Of a DNA stretch of 64,000 bases, positions 1 through 9,043 are shown piece by piece; within the stretch, counting starts at the first letter, position 1, and every line of letters begins with the position of its first letter. The notes below the pieces were generated by a model, which had not been told where the DNA came from, ran no database searches, and saw only the letters and a list, made by a program, of their open reading frames with translations. The translations under genes and the position numbers were made by a program. Where the stretch lies: contig NZ_JBHUDD010000053.1 in the NCBI RefSeq assembly GCF_042677865.1, positions 72,253 through 136,252 on the forward strand. Direction: 5' to 3'. The DNA is from Lutimaribacter salitolerans. Its GTDB lineage: Bacteria > Pseudomonadota > Alphaproteobacteria > Rhodobacterales > Rhodobacteraceae.

Positions 1-2
1 GG

Positions 3-707
3 CCAGCGGGCATGCGCACCGACTGGGCAGGGCGCTGGAAGGCGATCAAGGGCGTCTGGGCGGTTCTGCTGCTGTTCGGGCTGGTGATCGGGGGTCTGTA
101 TGGCATCCTCGATTTCTGGCCGATTTACCTGACATTCTCGCCGACCGAAGCGGCAGGCATGGGGGCCATGGGGGCGTTTCTGATCGCCCTGCTGCGCGGC
201 AGCCTGTCGTTTTCCGATGTGCGCGAGGTGCTCGAGGAAACCACGATGACCACAGCCTCGCTGTTCGCGGTGCTGATCGGGGCGTGGATTTTCTCGAACT
301 TCGTCAATATCGCGGGCCTGCCCGAAGCATTGCGCGGCATGGTCGAGGATCTGGGCCTGGCCCCCTGGATGGTGATGGCGGTGATCATCCTGATCTATAT
401 CGTCTTGGGCTGCGTGTTCGAGAGCCTGTCGATGCTGTTGCTGACCGTGCCGATCTTTTTCCCGCTGGTCACCGGGCTGGGGTTCGATCCGGTCTGGTTC
501 GGGATCATCGTTGTCGTGGTGACCGAGATAAGCTTGATCACACCGCCTGTGGGGCTGAACGTCTATGTGCTAAAGGGTGTGGTCGGCGATGTGACAACGG
601 GCACGATCTTTCGCGGTGTCACGCCGTTCTGGCTGATGGATATCGTGCGGCTGGCACTGCTGCTGGCCGTGCCTGCGCTGGTGCTGTACCTGCCGTCGCT
701 GATGTAG
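3..707 (+). CDS. TRAP transporter large permease (DctM family), 5'-truncated by window edge
   Basis: This is the C-terminal part of the large membrane subunit of a tripartite (TRAP) transporter, which couples ion flow to uptake of an organic acid delivered by a periplasmic binding protein. The frame is open from base 3 and an internal ATG lies at 12. About 230 residues are visible against roughly 430 for the family, so the real start lies outside the window. Several hydrophobic helices are seen, plus the family-typical segments SLSMLLLTVPIFFPL and EISLITPPVGLNVYVLKG near the C-terminus. The binding protein and small permease must lie to the left, so the substrate cannot be told. A double hairpin follows the stop codon and separates it from convergent ureG. 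Confidence 0.9.
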   Translation, partial: PAGMRTDWAGRWKAIKGVWAVLLLFGLVIGGLYGILDFWPIYLTFSPTEAAGMGAMGAFLIALLRGSLSFSDVREVLEETTMTTASLFAVLIGAWIFSNFVNIAGLPEALRGMVEDLGLAPWMVMAVIILIYIVLGCVFESLSMLLLTVPIFFPLVTGLGFDPVWFGIIVVVVTEISLITPPVGLNVYVLKGVVGDVTTGTIFRGVTPFWLMDIVRLALLLAVPALVLYLPSLM

Positions 708-711
708 GGCA

Positions 712-758
712 AGAAAATCCTTTCAAAGGATTTTCGGCGCGTTTTCAGGGAAAACGCG
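712..758. terminator. Double hairpin between convergent TRAP permease and ureG (repeat family 1, copy 1)
   Basis: Two perfect hairpins fill the 51-base gap. The first (713-735) has 11-base arms, GAAAATCCTTT and its complement, around one base. The second (738-758) has arms CGCGTTTTC and GAAAACGCG around AGG. The gap separates converging stop codons, so a bidirectional terminator is the likely role. The second hairpin recurs almost exactly at 50709-50732. Confidence 0.7.
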
Positions 759-1391
759 TCATCCCGCCGCCGCGTGTTCACCCAACCCGGCAAGATCCAG
801 CACCTGCGCCACGACCGCATCCACGCCCTGCCCGTGGCGCAGGGCCGTGAACACGAAGGGTCGCGTGCCGCGCATCCGGGCAGCGTCGCGCGCCATCACC
901 TCCAGCGACGCGCCCACATGGGGTGCCAGATCGGTCTTGTTGATCACCAGAAGGTCAGATTTCGTGATCGCGGGCCCGCCCTTGCGCGGTATCTCCTCGC
1001 CTGCGGCCACGTCGATCACATAGATCGTCAGATCGGCCAGTTCCGGGCTGAAGGTGGCCGACAGGTTGTCGCCGCCGCTTTCGATCAGCACGATTTCCAC
1101 CTCGGGATGGCGGCCCACCATTTCAGCGACGGCAGCCAGGTTTATGCTGGCATCCTCGCGGATGGCCGTATGCGGACAGCCGCCGGTTTCCACGCCGATG
1201 ATCCGGTCCATCGGCAGGATCTGCATCCGCATCAGCGCCTCGGCATCCTCTTGGGTGTAGATGTCGTTGGTGATCACCCCGATTGAGAAGCGATCCTTGA
1301 GCACCTCGGCCAGTCTTGCGGTCAGCGTGGTCTTGCCCGCCCCCACCGGGCCGCCGATACCGATGCGCAGGGGGCCATTCATCCGTGTCAT
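759..1391 (-). CDS. ureG: Urease accessory GTPase UreG
   Basis: SIMIBI-class GTPase that, with UreE, UreF and UreD/H, drives GTP-dependent nickel insertion into apo-urease in the cytoplasm. The P-loop GPVGAGKT lies at residues 14-21, the metal-binding Cys-Pro-His motif at 72-74, ESGGDN at about 105, and the guanine-specificity motif NKTD at 151-154. The length of 210 residues is normal. The start overlaps the ureF stop in an ATGA, implying translational coupling; a second ATG three codons in is possible. It is the last gene of ureE-ureF-ureG. Confidence 0.96.
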   Translation of the reverse strand: MTRMNGPLRIGIGGPVGAGKTTLTARLAEVLKDRFSIGVITNDIYTQEDAEALMRMQILPMDRIIGVETGGCPHTAIREDASINLAAVAEMVGRHPEVEIVLIESGGDNLSATFSPELADLTIYVIDVAAGEEIPRKGGPAITKSDLLVINKTDLAPHVGASLEVMARDAARMRGTRPFVFTALRHGQGVDAVVAQVLDLAGLGEHAAAG

Positions 1392-2026
1392 GACTGGAAC
1401 AACCTTGTCTCTTGGGTTTCGTGCCGCATCGCCGCGATGTCGGACAGGAAACAGTTGGAATAGATGTCGTCCGGGCCTGTGCCTTGTGTGTCATCCGCCA
1501 GTTGCGCACAGATCGGCGTCAGGGCCGCCAGCACGCGCTGCCCCTCGGTCTGACCCAGCGGCACCAGCCGGATCGCCGCCGCGGTCAGGTTGGACGCAAA
1601 GGCATGAGCATAAAGCGCCACCACATCACCGCCCGCCATATGCGCCTGCCGCGCAGCCGCGCCCACCGCCAGCGGCAGAACCACCGGCGGCACATCCAAC
1701 CCCCAGACCGCATTGGCCGTGGATGCAAAGGCCGCGCCCTGTCGCGCAGCTTCGCGCAGGCGCTCGGCGCTGGCGGCAAAGGCGCGGGCCTGCGCATCCA
1801 GCGCCGCCAGATCGCCGCCCGCCATCGCCTGCCACACCCAGATCGCATCGGCCCGGCCGCTGCCGCAGGTCAGCAGATCGGTCAGCCAGCCCTGCAGATC
1901 ACCGGCATTCCGCACCAGCCCGGCCTGCACCGCCCATTCCAGCCCGTGCGAATAGGCAAATGCCCCGATAGGAAAGCTGGGCGATAGCCATTGCGCCAGC
2001 GTCAGAAGACGGGTGTCAGTGGGCAT
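1388..2026 (-). CDS. ureF: Urease accessory protein UreF
   Basis: All-helical chaperone that joins UreG and UreD/H in the urease activation complex. The N-terminus carries LLTLAQWLSPSFPIGAFAYS, the hallmark of UreF (a run of residues from L7 of the chosen start). The chosen start at 2026 gives 212 residues, the usual length. An upstream in-frame ATG at 2083 would add 19 residues read through the His-rich ureE tail and is rejected. The start overlaps the ureE end by 11 bases and the stop overlaps ureG, so the three genes form one tightly coupled unit. Confidence 0.95.
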   Translation of the reverse strand: MPTDTRLLTLAQWLSPSFPIGAFAYSHGLEWAVQAGLVRNAGDLQGWLTDLLTCGSGRADAIWVWQAMAGGDLAALDAQARAFAASAERLREAARQGAAFASTANAVWGLDVPPVVLPLAVGAAARQAHMAGGDVVALYAHAFASNLTAAAIRLVPLGQTEGQRVLAALTPICAQLADDTQGTGPDDIYSNCFLSDIAAMRHETQETRLFQS

Positions 2027-2507
2027 GATCGTGGCTATGGGCGCTGTGACCATGGGCGTGCGCGTGGGTGCGGCCATGACCATAGGCCCCGCCTTCGGGG
2101 GTGAACGCCTCGGTCGCCTCGGTCACCGTGGCCTCCAGATGTGCCAGCATATGAGCAATAACAGGGTCGCGCTGGATCAGCAGGCGGCCAGCCTCGACCT
2201 GACAGGGGGTGTGGCGGTTGCCGATATGCCAGGCGAGCCGCGCCAGATCAGGGCCGGTGACGATCAGCACGGGTTCCTTTGCCGCGCGGATTTCCACTAG
2301 CACGCCACCCGGAAATTCCAGCGCATCGCCGGGGTTGAGCGAGGTCGTCGCCTCAAGATCCACCACAAATGGCAGCCCGCCATCCGTTTCCAGCCGTTTG
2401 CGCCGCAAAAACCGCGCGTCGTAATCCAGCGTTACGGTATCCGCCGCGCCCGACCAGTGGCCAGTCCGCAGCAGGGTCTGCACGACAGGCAGATCTGTCA
2501 TGAACAC
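2016..2507 (-). CDS. ureE: Urease accessory nickel metallochaperone UreE
   Basis: Delivers nickel to the UreFG-urease complex. The protein has 163 residues with an N-terminal peptide-binding-like domain and a C-terminal metal domain. HIGNRH (about 94-99) is the conserved UreE segment and IAHML (about 118-122) holds the expected dimer-interface metal histidine. The last 20 residues are very His-rich (alternating H with A, G, S or D), a nickel storage tail seen in some UreE proteins. It is first of ureEFG; ureDABC are not adjacent, since the next gene upstream is an unrelated zinc-ribbon protein. Confidence 0.95.
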   Translation of the reverse strand: MFMTDLPVVQTLLRTGHWSGAADTVTLDYDARFLRRKRLETDGGLPFVVDLEATTSLNPGDALEFPGGVLVEIRAAKEPVLIVTGPDLARLAWHIGNRHTPCQVEAGRLLIQRDPVIAHMLAHLEATVTEATEAFTPEGGAYGHGRTHAHAHGHSAHSHDHAH

Positions 2508-2797
2508 GCCTCCGAAACCTTAACTGATGTGGCGAACGGGTAGGTTGGACGGCAAATCCGCCTGTGCCGACCGATGTGCTGGACCATAAAGGGCAACCCC
2601 GAACCTCTTCTTGTAACGGCAAGTCAATGGTCTTGCCGGTTCCTCCGCGTTCTTCGAATGTCAGAAAAAGTCGGCCCATACACAACTGCAAACCGCCCGG
2701 TCCTGCGCTGCTCCATATCGGGTTGCTGAAAAAACGGGCAAACCGCTGACGCCGAGTTCTGTCGCGAACCTTGCCCGCAGGCCGCCGCAAACCGTGC
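2508..2797. other. Intergenic region upstream of ureE, no gene recognised
   Basis: This 290-base gap lies between ureE and the zinc-ribbon gene, both on the minus strand. It should hold the ureE promoter and the 3' end of the zinc-ribbon transcript. I see no convincing ORF, RNA gene or strong hairpin. An open frame crosses it on the minus strand, but its translation resembles no protein I know and it runs out of frame through the start of ureE. Confidence 0.5.
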
Positions 2798-3871
2798 TCA
2801 GCCCTCGCCCGCCATGCTGTCAAGCCACCCCAGAACGTCGCGCAGCCGCGCGTCTATCCACAGGCGCAGGTCGTTCATCACCGCGACATAGGCATCGAGC
2901 GCACCTTGCAAAGCAGGCACGGCGGCGGCCAGACGCGGCGCATAGACGTACAGGCAGATTGCCAGAACCATCAGCAGAACCATCAGCAAGAAACCACGAC
3001 GAAACCCGCTGCTGCGGGTCTGTCTATCGGTTGGGCTGGCAACCGCGCCGCGACTCGGGCGTTCATGATCCTCGGCAGTCGCCGGCTTGCGATCCGAGGT
3101 CGAGCGCAGCGTCGAGTTGATCTCGTCGATGTCGGGCAGCAGATCGCGGCGCGATGCGGCGGCGGCACTGGCTGTTGCTGCGGTGGTGGCGCTGGGGTCA
3201 CTGGTTTCGGGATCGGTCGGCGGCACCGGGGCGCCACCGCGCAGACGGGCCATGCGCTCTTGCGCCTCGCGCTGGCGGCGGGTGGCCTCATCCTCGGTGG
3301 CTGGCATCAGGCCCAGATCGGGCTGGCTTTCGATCCCGCCACGGTCGGCGGCGCGCTGACGCGCCTCGCGCTCGGCCTCTTCGCGCAGCAGGTCAGCCAG
3401 ATCCGGATCCAGCCTGCGGCGTTGCTCGGCGGTTTGTGGCGGCGGGGCGGGTGGCACGGGGGTTTCGTCCCACGCCTCGTAATCGTCTTCGTATTCCTCG
3501 ACCGGGGGCGTGGGCATCTGCGCGGCGGTCACGCCCGGGCCGGGCTCGTCCCAGACGGGGGGCACGGGATCGGTGGCAGGCCACTCCTCGGACTCGGGCT
3601 CAGGTTCGGGGGCTTGTATCGCTTGCGGTTCAGGCGTGGGTCCATCTGGAACAGGGGCAGCCTCGGTCGCAGGTTCGGGCCCCTCATTGCCATAGCCCAG
3701 GTCCTCGTCGAGGGGCTCTTCCAGTTCATCCGCAAGCTCCTGGTCCTGATCCGGATGGACCTGAAACCAGGTGTTTCCGCAGTTCGAGCATTGCACATCG
3801 CGCCCCGCTTGCGGGATCACGTCGTCAGGAACCTCGTATTGCGCACCGCAATTCGGGCAAACCAGTCTCAT
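2798..3871 (-). CDS. Zinc-ribbon (MJ0042-type) single-pass membrane protein
   Basis: The first 40 residues hold a zinc-finger-like ribbon, with two CPNCG/CSNCG-type pairs separated by about 20 residues, matching the MJ0042/zinc_ribbon_5 family. A long acidic, proline- and glutamate-rich low-complexity linker follows to about residue 280. Near the C-terminus is one membrane helix (FLLMVLLMVLAICLYVYA) and a short amphipathic tail. The start at 3871 is chosen because GGGGCAGGA precedes it and the zinc ribbon begins at residue 1; an upstream ATG at 3931 would add 20 unrelated residues. It is divergent from ftsE. The function is unknown; the topology suggests a cytoplasmic metal or nucleic-acid binding head on a membrane anchor. 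Confidence 0.82.
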   Translation of the reverse strand: MRLVCPNCGAQYEVPDDVIPQAGRDVQCSNCGNTWFQVHPDQDQELADELEEPLDEDLGYGNEGPEPATEAAPVPDGPTPEPQAIQAPEPEPESEEWPATDPVPPVWDEPGPGVTAAQMPTPPVEEYEDDYEAWDETPVPPAPPPQTAEQRRRLDPDLADLLREEAEREARQRAADRGGIESQPDLGLMPATEDEATRRQREAQERMARLRGGAPVPPTDPETSDPSATTAATASAAAASRRDLLPDIDEINSTLRSTSDRKPATAEDHERPSRGAVASPTDRQTRSSGFRRGFLLMVLLMVLAICLYVYAPRLAAAVPALQGALDAYVAVMNDLRLWIDARLRDVLGWLDSMAGEG

Positions 3872-4032
3872 TCCTGCCCCCTCTGCCCCGTTCACACGGC
3901 TTTCTGCCTTGTCGGGTACTATATGGGGCAAAACGCTGTCGGAAAAGCGTAAACCGGCCCCGGCCCCCTTCGCATCGCGATTGCATGTTGCGCCTGCCTG
4001 CGGCAGAACACCCTGAAACAGGAGGCTTGCGC

Positions 4033-4710
4033 GTGATCGAGCTGGAAAACGTGGCCATGAGCTATGGCGGGGGAGAGTTGCTGAGCGATATTTCGTTGCA
4101 GCTTGCCCCGGGGTCTTTCCACTTTCTCACCGGGCCATCGGGTGCGGGCAAGACCACGTTCCTCAAACTCTGCTACGCCGCGCTGACGCCTACGGCAGGA
4201 CAGGTGCGGCTGTTCGGTACGGATGTGCGCGGGATGGATCGCGATGACATCGCGCTGGCGCGACGTCGGATCGGGGTGGTGCACCAGGATGTGAAGTTCC
4301 TCGACCATCTGCCCGTGGCCGATAACGTGGCTCTGCCGTTGACCGTGTCAGGGCGCGACACGCTGGATGAAACCGTGAACCTGCGCGAATTGCTGTCATG
4401 GGTCGGGCTGAAGGCCCGCGCAGATGCCTTGCCGCCCGAGTTGTCGGGGGGCGAGCGGCAGCGTGCGGCGCTGGCGCGGGCGGTGATCATGTCGCCCGAT
4501 GTGATCCTGGCCGATGAACCCACCGGCAACATCGACTGGGAAATGTCGCAGCGCCTGCTGCAACTGCTGGTCGAACTGAACCGCATGGGCAAGACGATCA
4601 TGATCGCCACCCATGACATGAACCTGATCCGCGCAGCCAAGGGGCAGGTGCAGGCCCGGGTGCTGCGCATCGCGGGCCGGCGGCTGCAACTTGCGGGGGC
4701 GGACCTGTGA
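4033..4710 (+). CDS. ftsE: Cell division ATP-binding protein FtsE
   Basis: ATPase of the FtsEX complex at the inner membrane, which controls periplasmic peptidoglycan hydrolases during division. The ABC motifs are in order: Walker A GPSGAGKT at about residues 34-41, Q-loop in GVVHQDVKF, signature LSGGERQRAALARA, Walker B VILADEPTGNID, and the H-loop in TIMIATHD. The GTG start at 4033 is chosen because GGAGG lies seven bases upstream, giving 225 residues, the family length. An ATG at 3984 is the alternative. The stop overlaps the ftsX GTG start (GTGA). Confidence 0.95.
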   Translation: MIELENVAMSYGGGELLSDISLQLAPGSFHFLTGPSGAGKTTFLKLCYAALTPTAGQVRLFGTDVRGMDRDDIALARRRIGVVHQDVKFLDHLPVADNVALPLTVSGRDTLDETVNLRELLSWVGLKARADALPPELSGGERQRAALARAVIMSPDVILADEPTGNIDWEMSQRLLQLLVELNRMGKTIMIATHDMNLIRAAKGQVQARVLRIAGRRLQLAGADL

Positions 4711-5615
4711 AGCGCCCTGATTTCAGCCAGATCAGCGATTTCATCATGGGCGATGTGCAGGCCGACCGGATGGTTCCGCCCACCGGCATCACCGCAAGGC
4801 TGACGTTGCTGAGCGCCGCCGCGATGGCGTTTCTGGCCGTGTTCGCGCTGGCCCTGTCGGTGGCCACCGGGCGGATGGCGGATCGCTGGAGCGACGAGCT
4901 GGCGCGGTCATCCACCTTGCGGATTTCGGCCCCGGCGGATCAGATCGGGGCGCAGACCCAGGCCGCGCTGCGCGTGCTGGAGCAGACCCCCGGCGTGGCC
5001 AGCGCCCGCGCCCTGACAGACGAGGAACAGCGCGCCCTGCTGGAGCCCTGGTTCGGCCCCGACCTGCCGGTGGAAACCCTGCCGATTCCACAACTGATCG
5101 AGGTGCTTGAAACCGCCGAAGGGTATGACGCGCAGGGCCTGCGCCTGCGGCTGTCGGCCGAGGTGCCGGGCGCGGTGCTGGATGATCACACCCGCTGGCG
5201 GCGACCACTTGTCAGCGCGGCCGAGCGGTTACGCCTGCTGGGCTGGGTGTCGATCGTGCTGATCTTCGGTGCAATGGCCGCAATGATCACGCTGGCCGCC
5301 AATGCAGCCCTTGCCGCCAACGCGCAGGTGATCGCCGTGCTGCGGCTGGTCGGCGCGCGGGATCGCTATATCGCCAAGGCCTTCGTGCGCCGGTTCACCC
5401 TGCGCGCGCTGGCGGGCGCGGGGCTGGGTGTGGTTGCGGGGGTTGGTGCGCTGATGCTGTTGCCGGCGGCGCAGGATGCGGGCGGATTTCTGACCGGCCT
5501 GGGGTTTCAGGGCTGGGGCTGGCTTTGGCCCTTCATCGTGCCGCCCCTGGCAGGCATGGTCGCCTTTGTCGCCACGCACCTTGCCGCAAGCCGGACCTTG
5601 AAAGAATTGCCATGA
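4707..5615 (+). CDS. ftsX: Cell division protein FtsX
   Basis: Membrane partner of FtsE that transmits ATPase-driven motion to the periplasm. The protein has 302 residues: a cytoplasmic N-terminus, helix 1 (about 28-50), an extracytoplasmic domain (about 50-170) and three C-terminal helices. The segment AQVIAVLRLVGARDRYIAKAF is typical of the FtsX permease fold (its first 20 residues are the conserved part). It starts with GTG inside the ftsE stop and ends in an ATGA overlap with plsC, so ftsE-ftsX-plsC are translationally coupled. Confidence 0.93.
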   Translation: MKRPDFSQISDFIMGDVQADRMVPPTGITARLTLLSAAAMAFLAVFALALSVATGRMADRWSDELARSSTLRISAPADQIGAQTQAALRVLEQTPGVASARALTDEEQRALLEPWFGPDLPVETLPIPQLIEVLETAEGYDAQGLRLRLSAEVPGAVLDDHTRWRRPLVSAAERLRLLGWVSIVLIFGAMAAMITLAANAALAANAQVIAVLRLVGARDRYIAKAFVRRFTLRALAGAGLGVVAGVGALMLLPAAQDAGGFLTGLGFQGWGWLWPFIVPPLAGMVAFVATHLAASRTLKELP

Positions 5616-6343
5616 TGATCGTGCAGTGGATCAAATCGCTGATATTCCTGATCTATATCTATCTGGCCATGGTGGTGCTGGGGCTGGTGTTCCTGCCCTG
5701 GGCGGCGGTACAGCCGATGGGCGCGCGCATGGCCTGCCGCACCTATGCGCGCCATACCCTGTGGCTGGCGGGCTGGTTTCTGGGCCTGCGCCACGAGGTG
5801 CGCGGCGAGGTGCCCACCGACGAGGTGCTGATCGCGGCCAAGCATCAAAGTTTCATGGATATCCTGATCATCTTTCTCTATGCGCCCACCGCCAAGTTCA
5901 TCATGAAGCGCGAGCTGCTGTGGACGCCGGTGATCGGGCTGTTCGCATGGCGGCTGGGCTGCGTGCCGGTCGATCGCGGCAAGCGCGGCGCGGCGATTGC
6001 GCGGATGATCGAGGATGTCGAAAAGGGCCGCGCCCAGCCCGGACAGTTGATCATCTATTCGCAGGGCACGCGGGTGAAACCGGGCGTGCGCGCGCCCTAC
6101 AAGGTGGGCACGGCGGTGCTGTATCAGCAGTTGGGCCAGCCTTGCGTTCCGGCCGCAACCAACGCCGGGCTGTTCTGGCCGCGATCGGGGGTGTTGCGCA
6201 AACCGGGTTTGGCGGTGGTCGAGTTCCTGCCCCGGATCGAGCCGGGCATGTCGCGCAATGATTTCATGCAGCACCTCGAAATCGAGGTGGAAGCCGCCAG
6301 TGACCGTTTGATGGCCGAGGCGGGTTTTGTGCCCAAGGGCTGA
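5612..6343 (+). CDS. plsC: 1-acyl-sn-glycerol-3-phosphate acyltransferase (PlsC family)
   Basis: Transfers an acyl chain to lysophosphatidic acid in phospholipid synthesis at the inner membrane. The catalytic H(x4)D motif is KHQSFMD with His78 and Asp83. A second acyltransferase block reads SQGTRVKPG, where the usual FPEGTR has Q in place of E, a variant I believe is common in alphaproteobacteria. A membrane helix lies at about residues 8-32. The chosen start overlaps the ftsX stop (ATGA) and gives 243 residues. It ends four bases from the convergent glycosyltransferase gene. Other lysophospholipid acyltransferases of this family cannot be excluded. Confidence 0.88.
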   Translation: MMIVQWIKSLIFLIYIYLAMVVLGLVFLPWAAVQPMGARMACRTYARHTLWLAGWFLGLRHEVRGEVPTDEVLIAAKHQSFMDILIIFLYAPTAKFIMKRELLWTPVIGLFAWRLGCVPVDRGKRGAAIARMIEDVEKGRAQPGQLIIYSQGTRVKPGVRAPYKVGTAVLYQQLGQPCVPAATNAGLFWPRSGVLRKPGLAVVEFLPRIEPGMSRNDFMQHLEIEVEAASDRLMAEAGFVPKG

Positions 6344-6347
6344 GGCG

Positions 6348-7154
6348 TCAATCGGACAAGGCAGGCTGCCGGGTGCGCAGGAAATCATAGAACTGGCCAC
6401 TGCCCGGCGCGCGCATGTAGGCGCGGTTCAGCCCGGCCTTGGCCAACAATGTGGCGCGGGCCGATGCATAGTCGCAAGGGCGGATGCGGGTCTGGCCTGT
6501 TTCCATCGCCCGGATCTGATCGTGATAGGACTTTTGCACACGCGCGGCAAAACTGCGGTCGGCGGTGGCGCTGATGGTGTTGAGATGCAGCAGATACCTC
6601 GCCTCGCCCAAGGGCGCCGAGCCGCCAAGCAGCGACAGAACCTCGATCGCGTGCAGCACGTCCTGTGACGGGCGATCGCGGAACGGCCCGGCCAGATCGC
6701 GACGCAACACCGGATGAAAGCTGGCACCGCAGGCGAAATCGGCAATGGCCAGCCGCGTCTGGCCCGGGGCGGGCAGGTCCAGCACCTTGGTTTCCCCACG
6801 CAGGATGCCGGTCCGACCAAAGGCCGCGCCATGGGTTTCCGCGAGCGGCACAAGGGCCGCCAGATAGCCCGGCGCCCAGAGATCATCGGCATCCAGAAAC
6901 GCAAGGATATCACCGCGTGCGGCAGCAATGGCCCGGTTGCGGGCGGGGCCGGCACCCGTGGCCATGTGATGCGTGGCGCAGCGGCGGATCGTCAGCCCGT
7001 GGTCGGGCAGATCGGCATAGTCGTGGCCATCATCCGGCGCGATGACGACCTCGACCATATCGGCCTGCACCCCACCTGCCGCAACCGAGGCAAGCGCGGC
7101 AGGCAGGGTTTCCCCGGCCCGATAGGCCGGGATGATGACCGAAACGCGTGGCAT
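6348..7154 (-). CDS. Glycosyltransferase family 2 protein
   Basis: GT-A fold glycosyltransferase of 268 residues. It opens with VSVIIPAYRAGETLPAALAS, the family nucleotide-sugar binding start, has GPARNRAIAAARGDILAFLD and then a DADD (DXD-like) metal site at about residues 90-95. It has no membrane helices, so it is a soluble or peripheral enzyme. Acceptor and sugar cannot be inferred. It is downstream of lpd on the same strand with a 15-base gap, so it may be co-transcribed. It is convergent with plsC with only four bases between stops. Confidence 0.85.
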   Translation of the reverse strand: MPRVSVIIPAYRAGETLPAALASVAAGGVQADMVEVVIAPDDGHDYADLPDHGLTIRRCATHHMATGAGPARNRAIAAARGDILAFLDADDLWAPGYLAALVPLAETHGAAFGRTGILRGETKVLDLPAPGQTRLAIADFACGASFHPVLRRDLAGPFRDRPSQDVLHAIEVLSLLGGSAPLGEARYLLHLNTISATADRSFAARVQKSYHDQIRAMETGQTRIRPCDYASARATLLAKAGLNRAYMRAPGSGQFYDFLRTRQPALSD

Positions 7155-7169
7155 GTCCTGCGACCGCGA

Positions 7170-8558
<1,389 letters not shown>

Positions 8559-8587
8559 GGGTCAGGTCCTTTTGTTGGGCAGGGTCA

Positions 8588-8653
8588 GGGGGCGTTGCCC
8601 CCTCTTGGGCCGTGGGCCCAATTCACCCCCAGGATATTTGTGGAGAGAGGAAA
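8588..8653 (-). repeat. 3'-end repeat element, copy A (repeat family 2), behind the MAPEG gene
   Basis: Read on the minus strand it begins directly after the MAPEG stop codon with TTTCCTCTCTCC, then AAATATCC, a GGG-rich block, a hairpin (TTGGGCC / GGCCCAA) and a second hairpin (GGGGGC / GCCCCC). The same order of blocks recurs at 29509-29570, 33314-33368 and 56128-56200, each time in sense orientation behind a stop codon. It may act as a terminator or RNA-end stabiliser. Confidence 0.75.
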
Positions 8654-9043
8654 TCACAGCAGCGCCACAATAAGAATTGCGATGGTGGCAAAGAACCCCA
8701 CCATCCAGATCAACGACCGCCAGGGCGACAGGCCCAGCGCATAGGCGGGGACGTAAAGCACACGAGCGGCCAGATAAATCCAGGCGGCCATCTGGGTGAC
8801 GGCGGTGGACTGGTCCGACAAGGTGACAACCAGCACGGCAATGGTGAACAGGATCAGCCCCTCGAAATGGTTGTTCATGGCGCGCTGCAACCGCCCCGCC
8901 AGCCCGGTCAACTGGCGTGGGGTGTCGCGCGGGCCCATGGCGTATTTCGGGCCGACCTGCATGTTGGCAGTCACGGAATAGGCGGCGAATTGCAGCGCCT
9001 GCAACAAGGCGGCAAGGGTCAGGGCGGTCAGTTCTGCGGTCAT
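8654..9043 (-). CDS. MAPEG-family membrane protein
   Basis: A 129-residue integral membrane protein with four predicted helices, matching the MAPEG superfamily (membrane-associated eicosanoid/glutathione proteins) common in proteobacteria. Typical segments are GPRDTPRQLTGLAGRLQRA, followed by NHFEGLILF, and ARVLYVPAYALGLSPWRSL. The chosen start overlaps the stop of the upstream glycosyltransferase (ATGA), so the two are coupled. The longer reading frame starting at 9376 is discarded because it runs through that gene out of frame. The bacterial substrate is unknown. Confidence 0.85.
   Translation of the reverse strand: MTAELTALTLAALLQALQFAAYSVTANMQVGPKYAMGPRDTPRQLTGLAGRLQRAMNNHFEGLILFTIAVLVVTLSDQSTAVTQMAAWIYLAARVLYVPAYALGLSPWRSLIWMVGFFATIAILIVALL

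Noticed and set aside
2353..2823. A 156-codon minus-strand frame across the ureE upstream gap
   Set aside because: It overlaps ureE out of frame and the gap section has no protein-like features.
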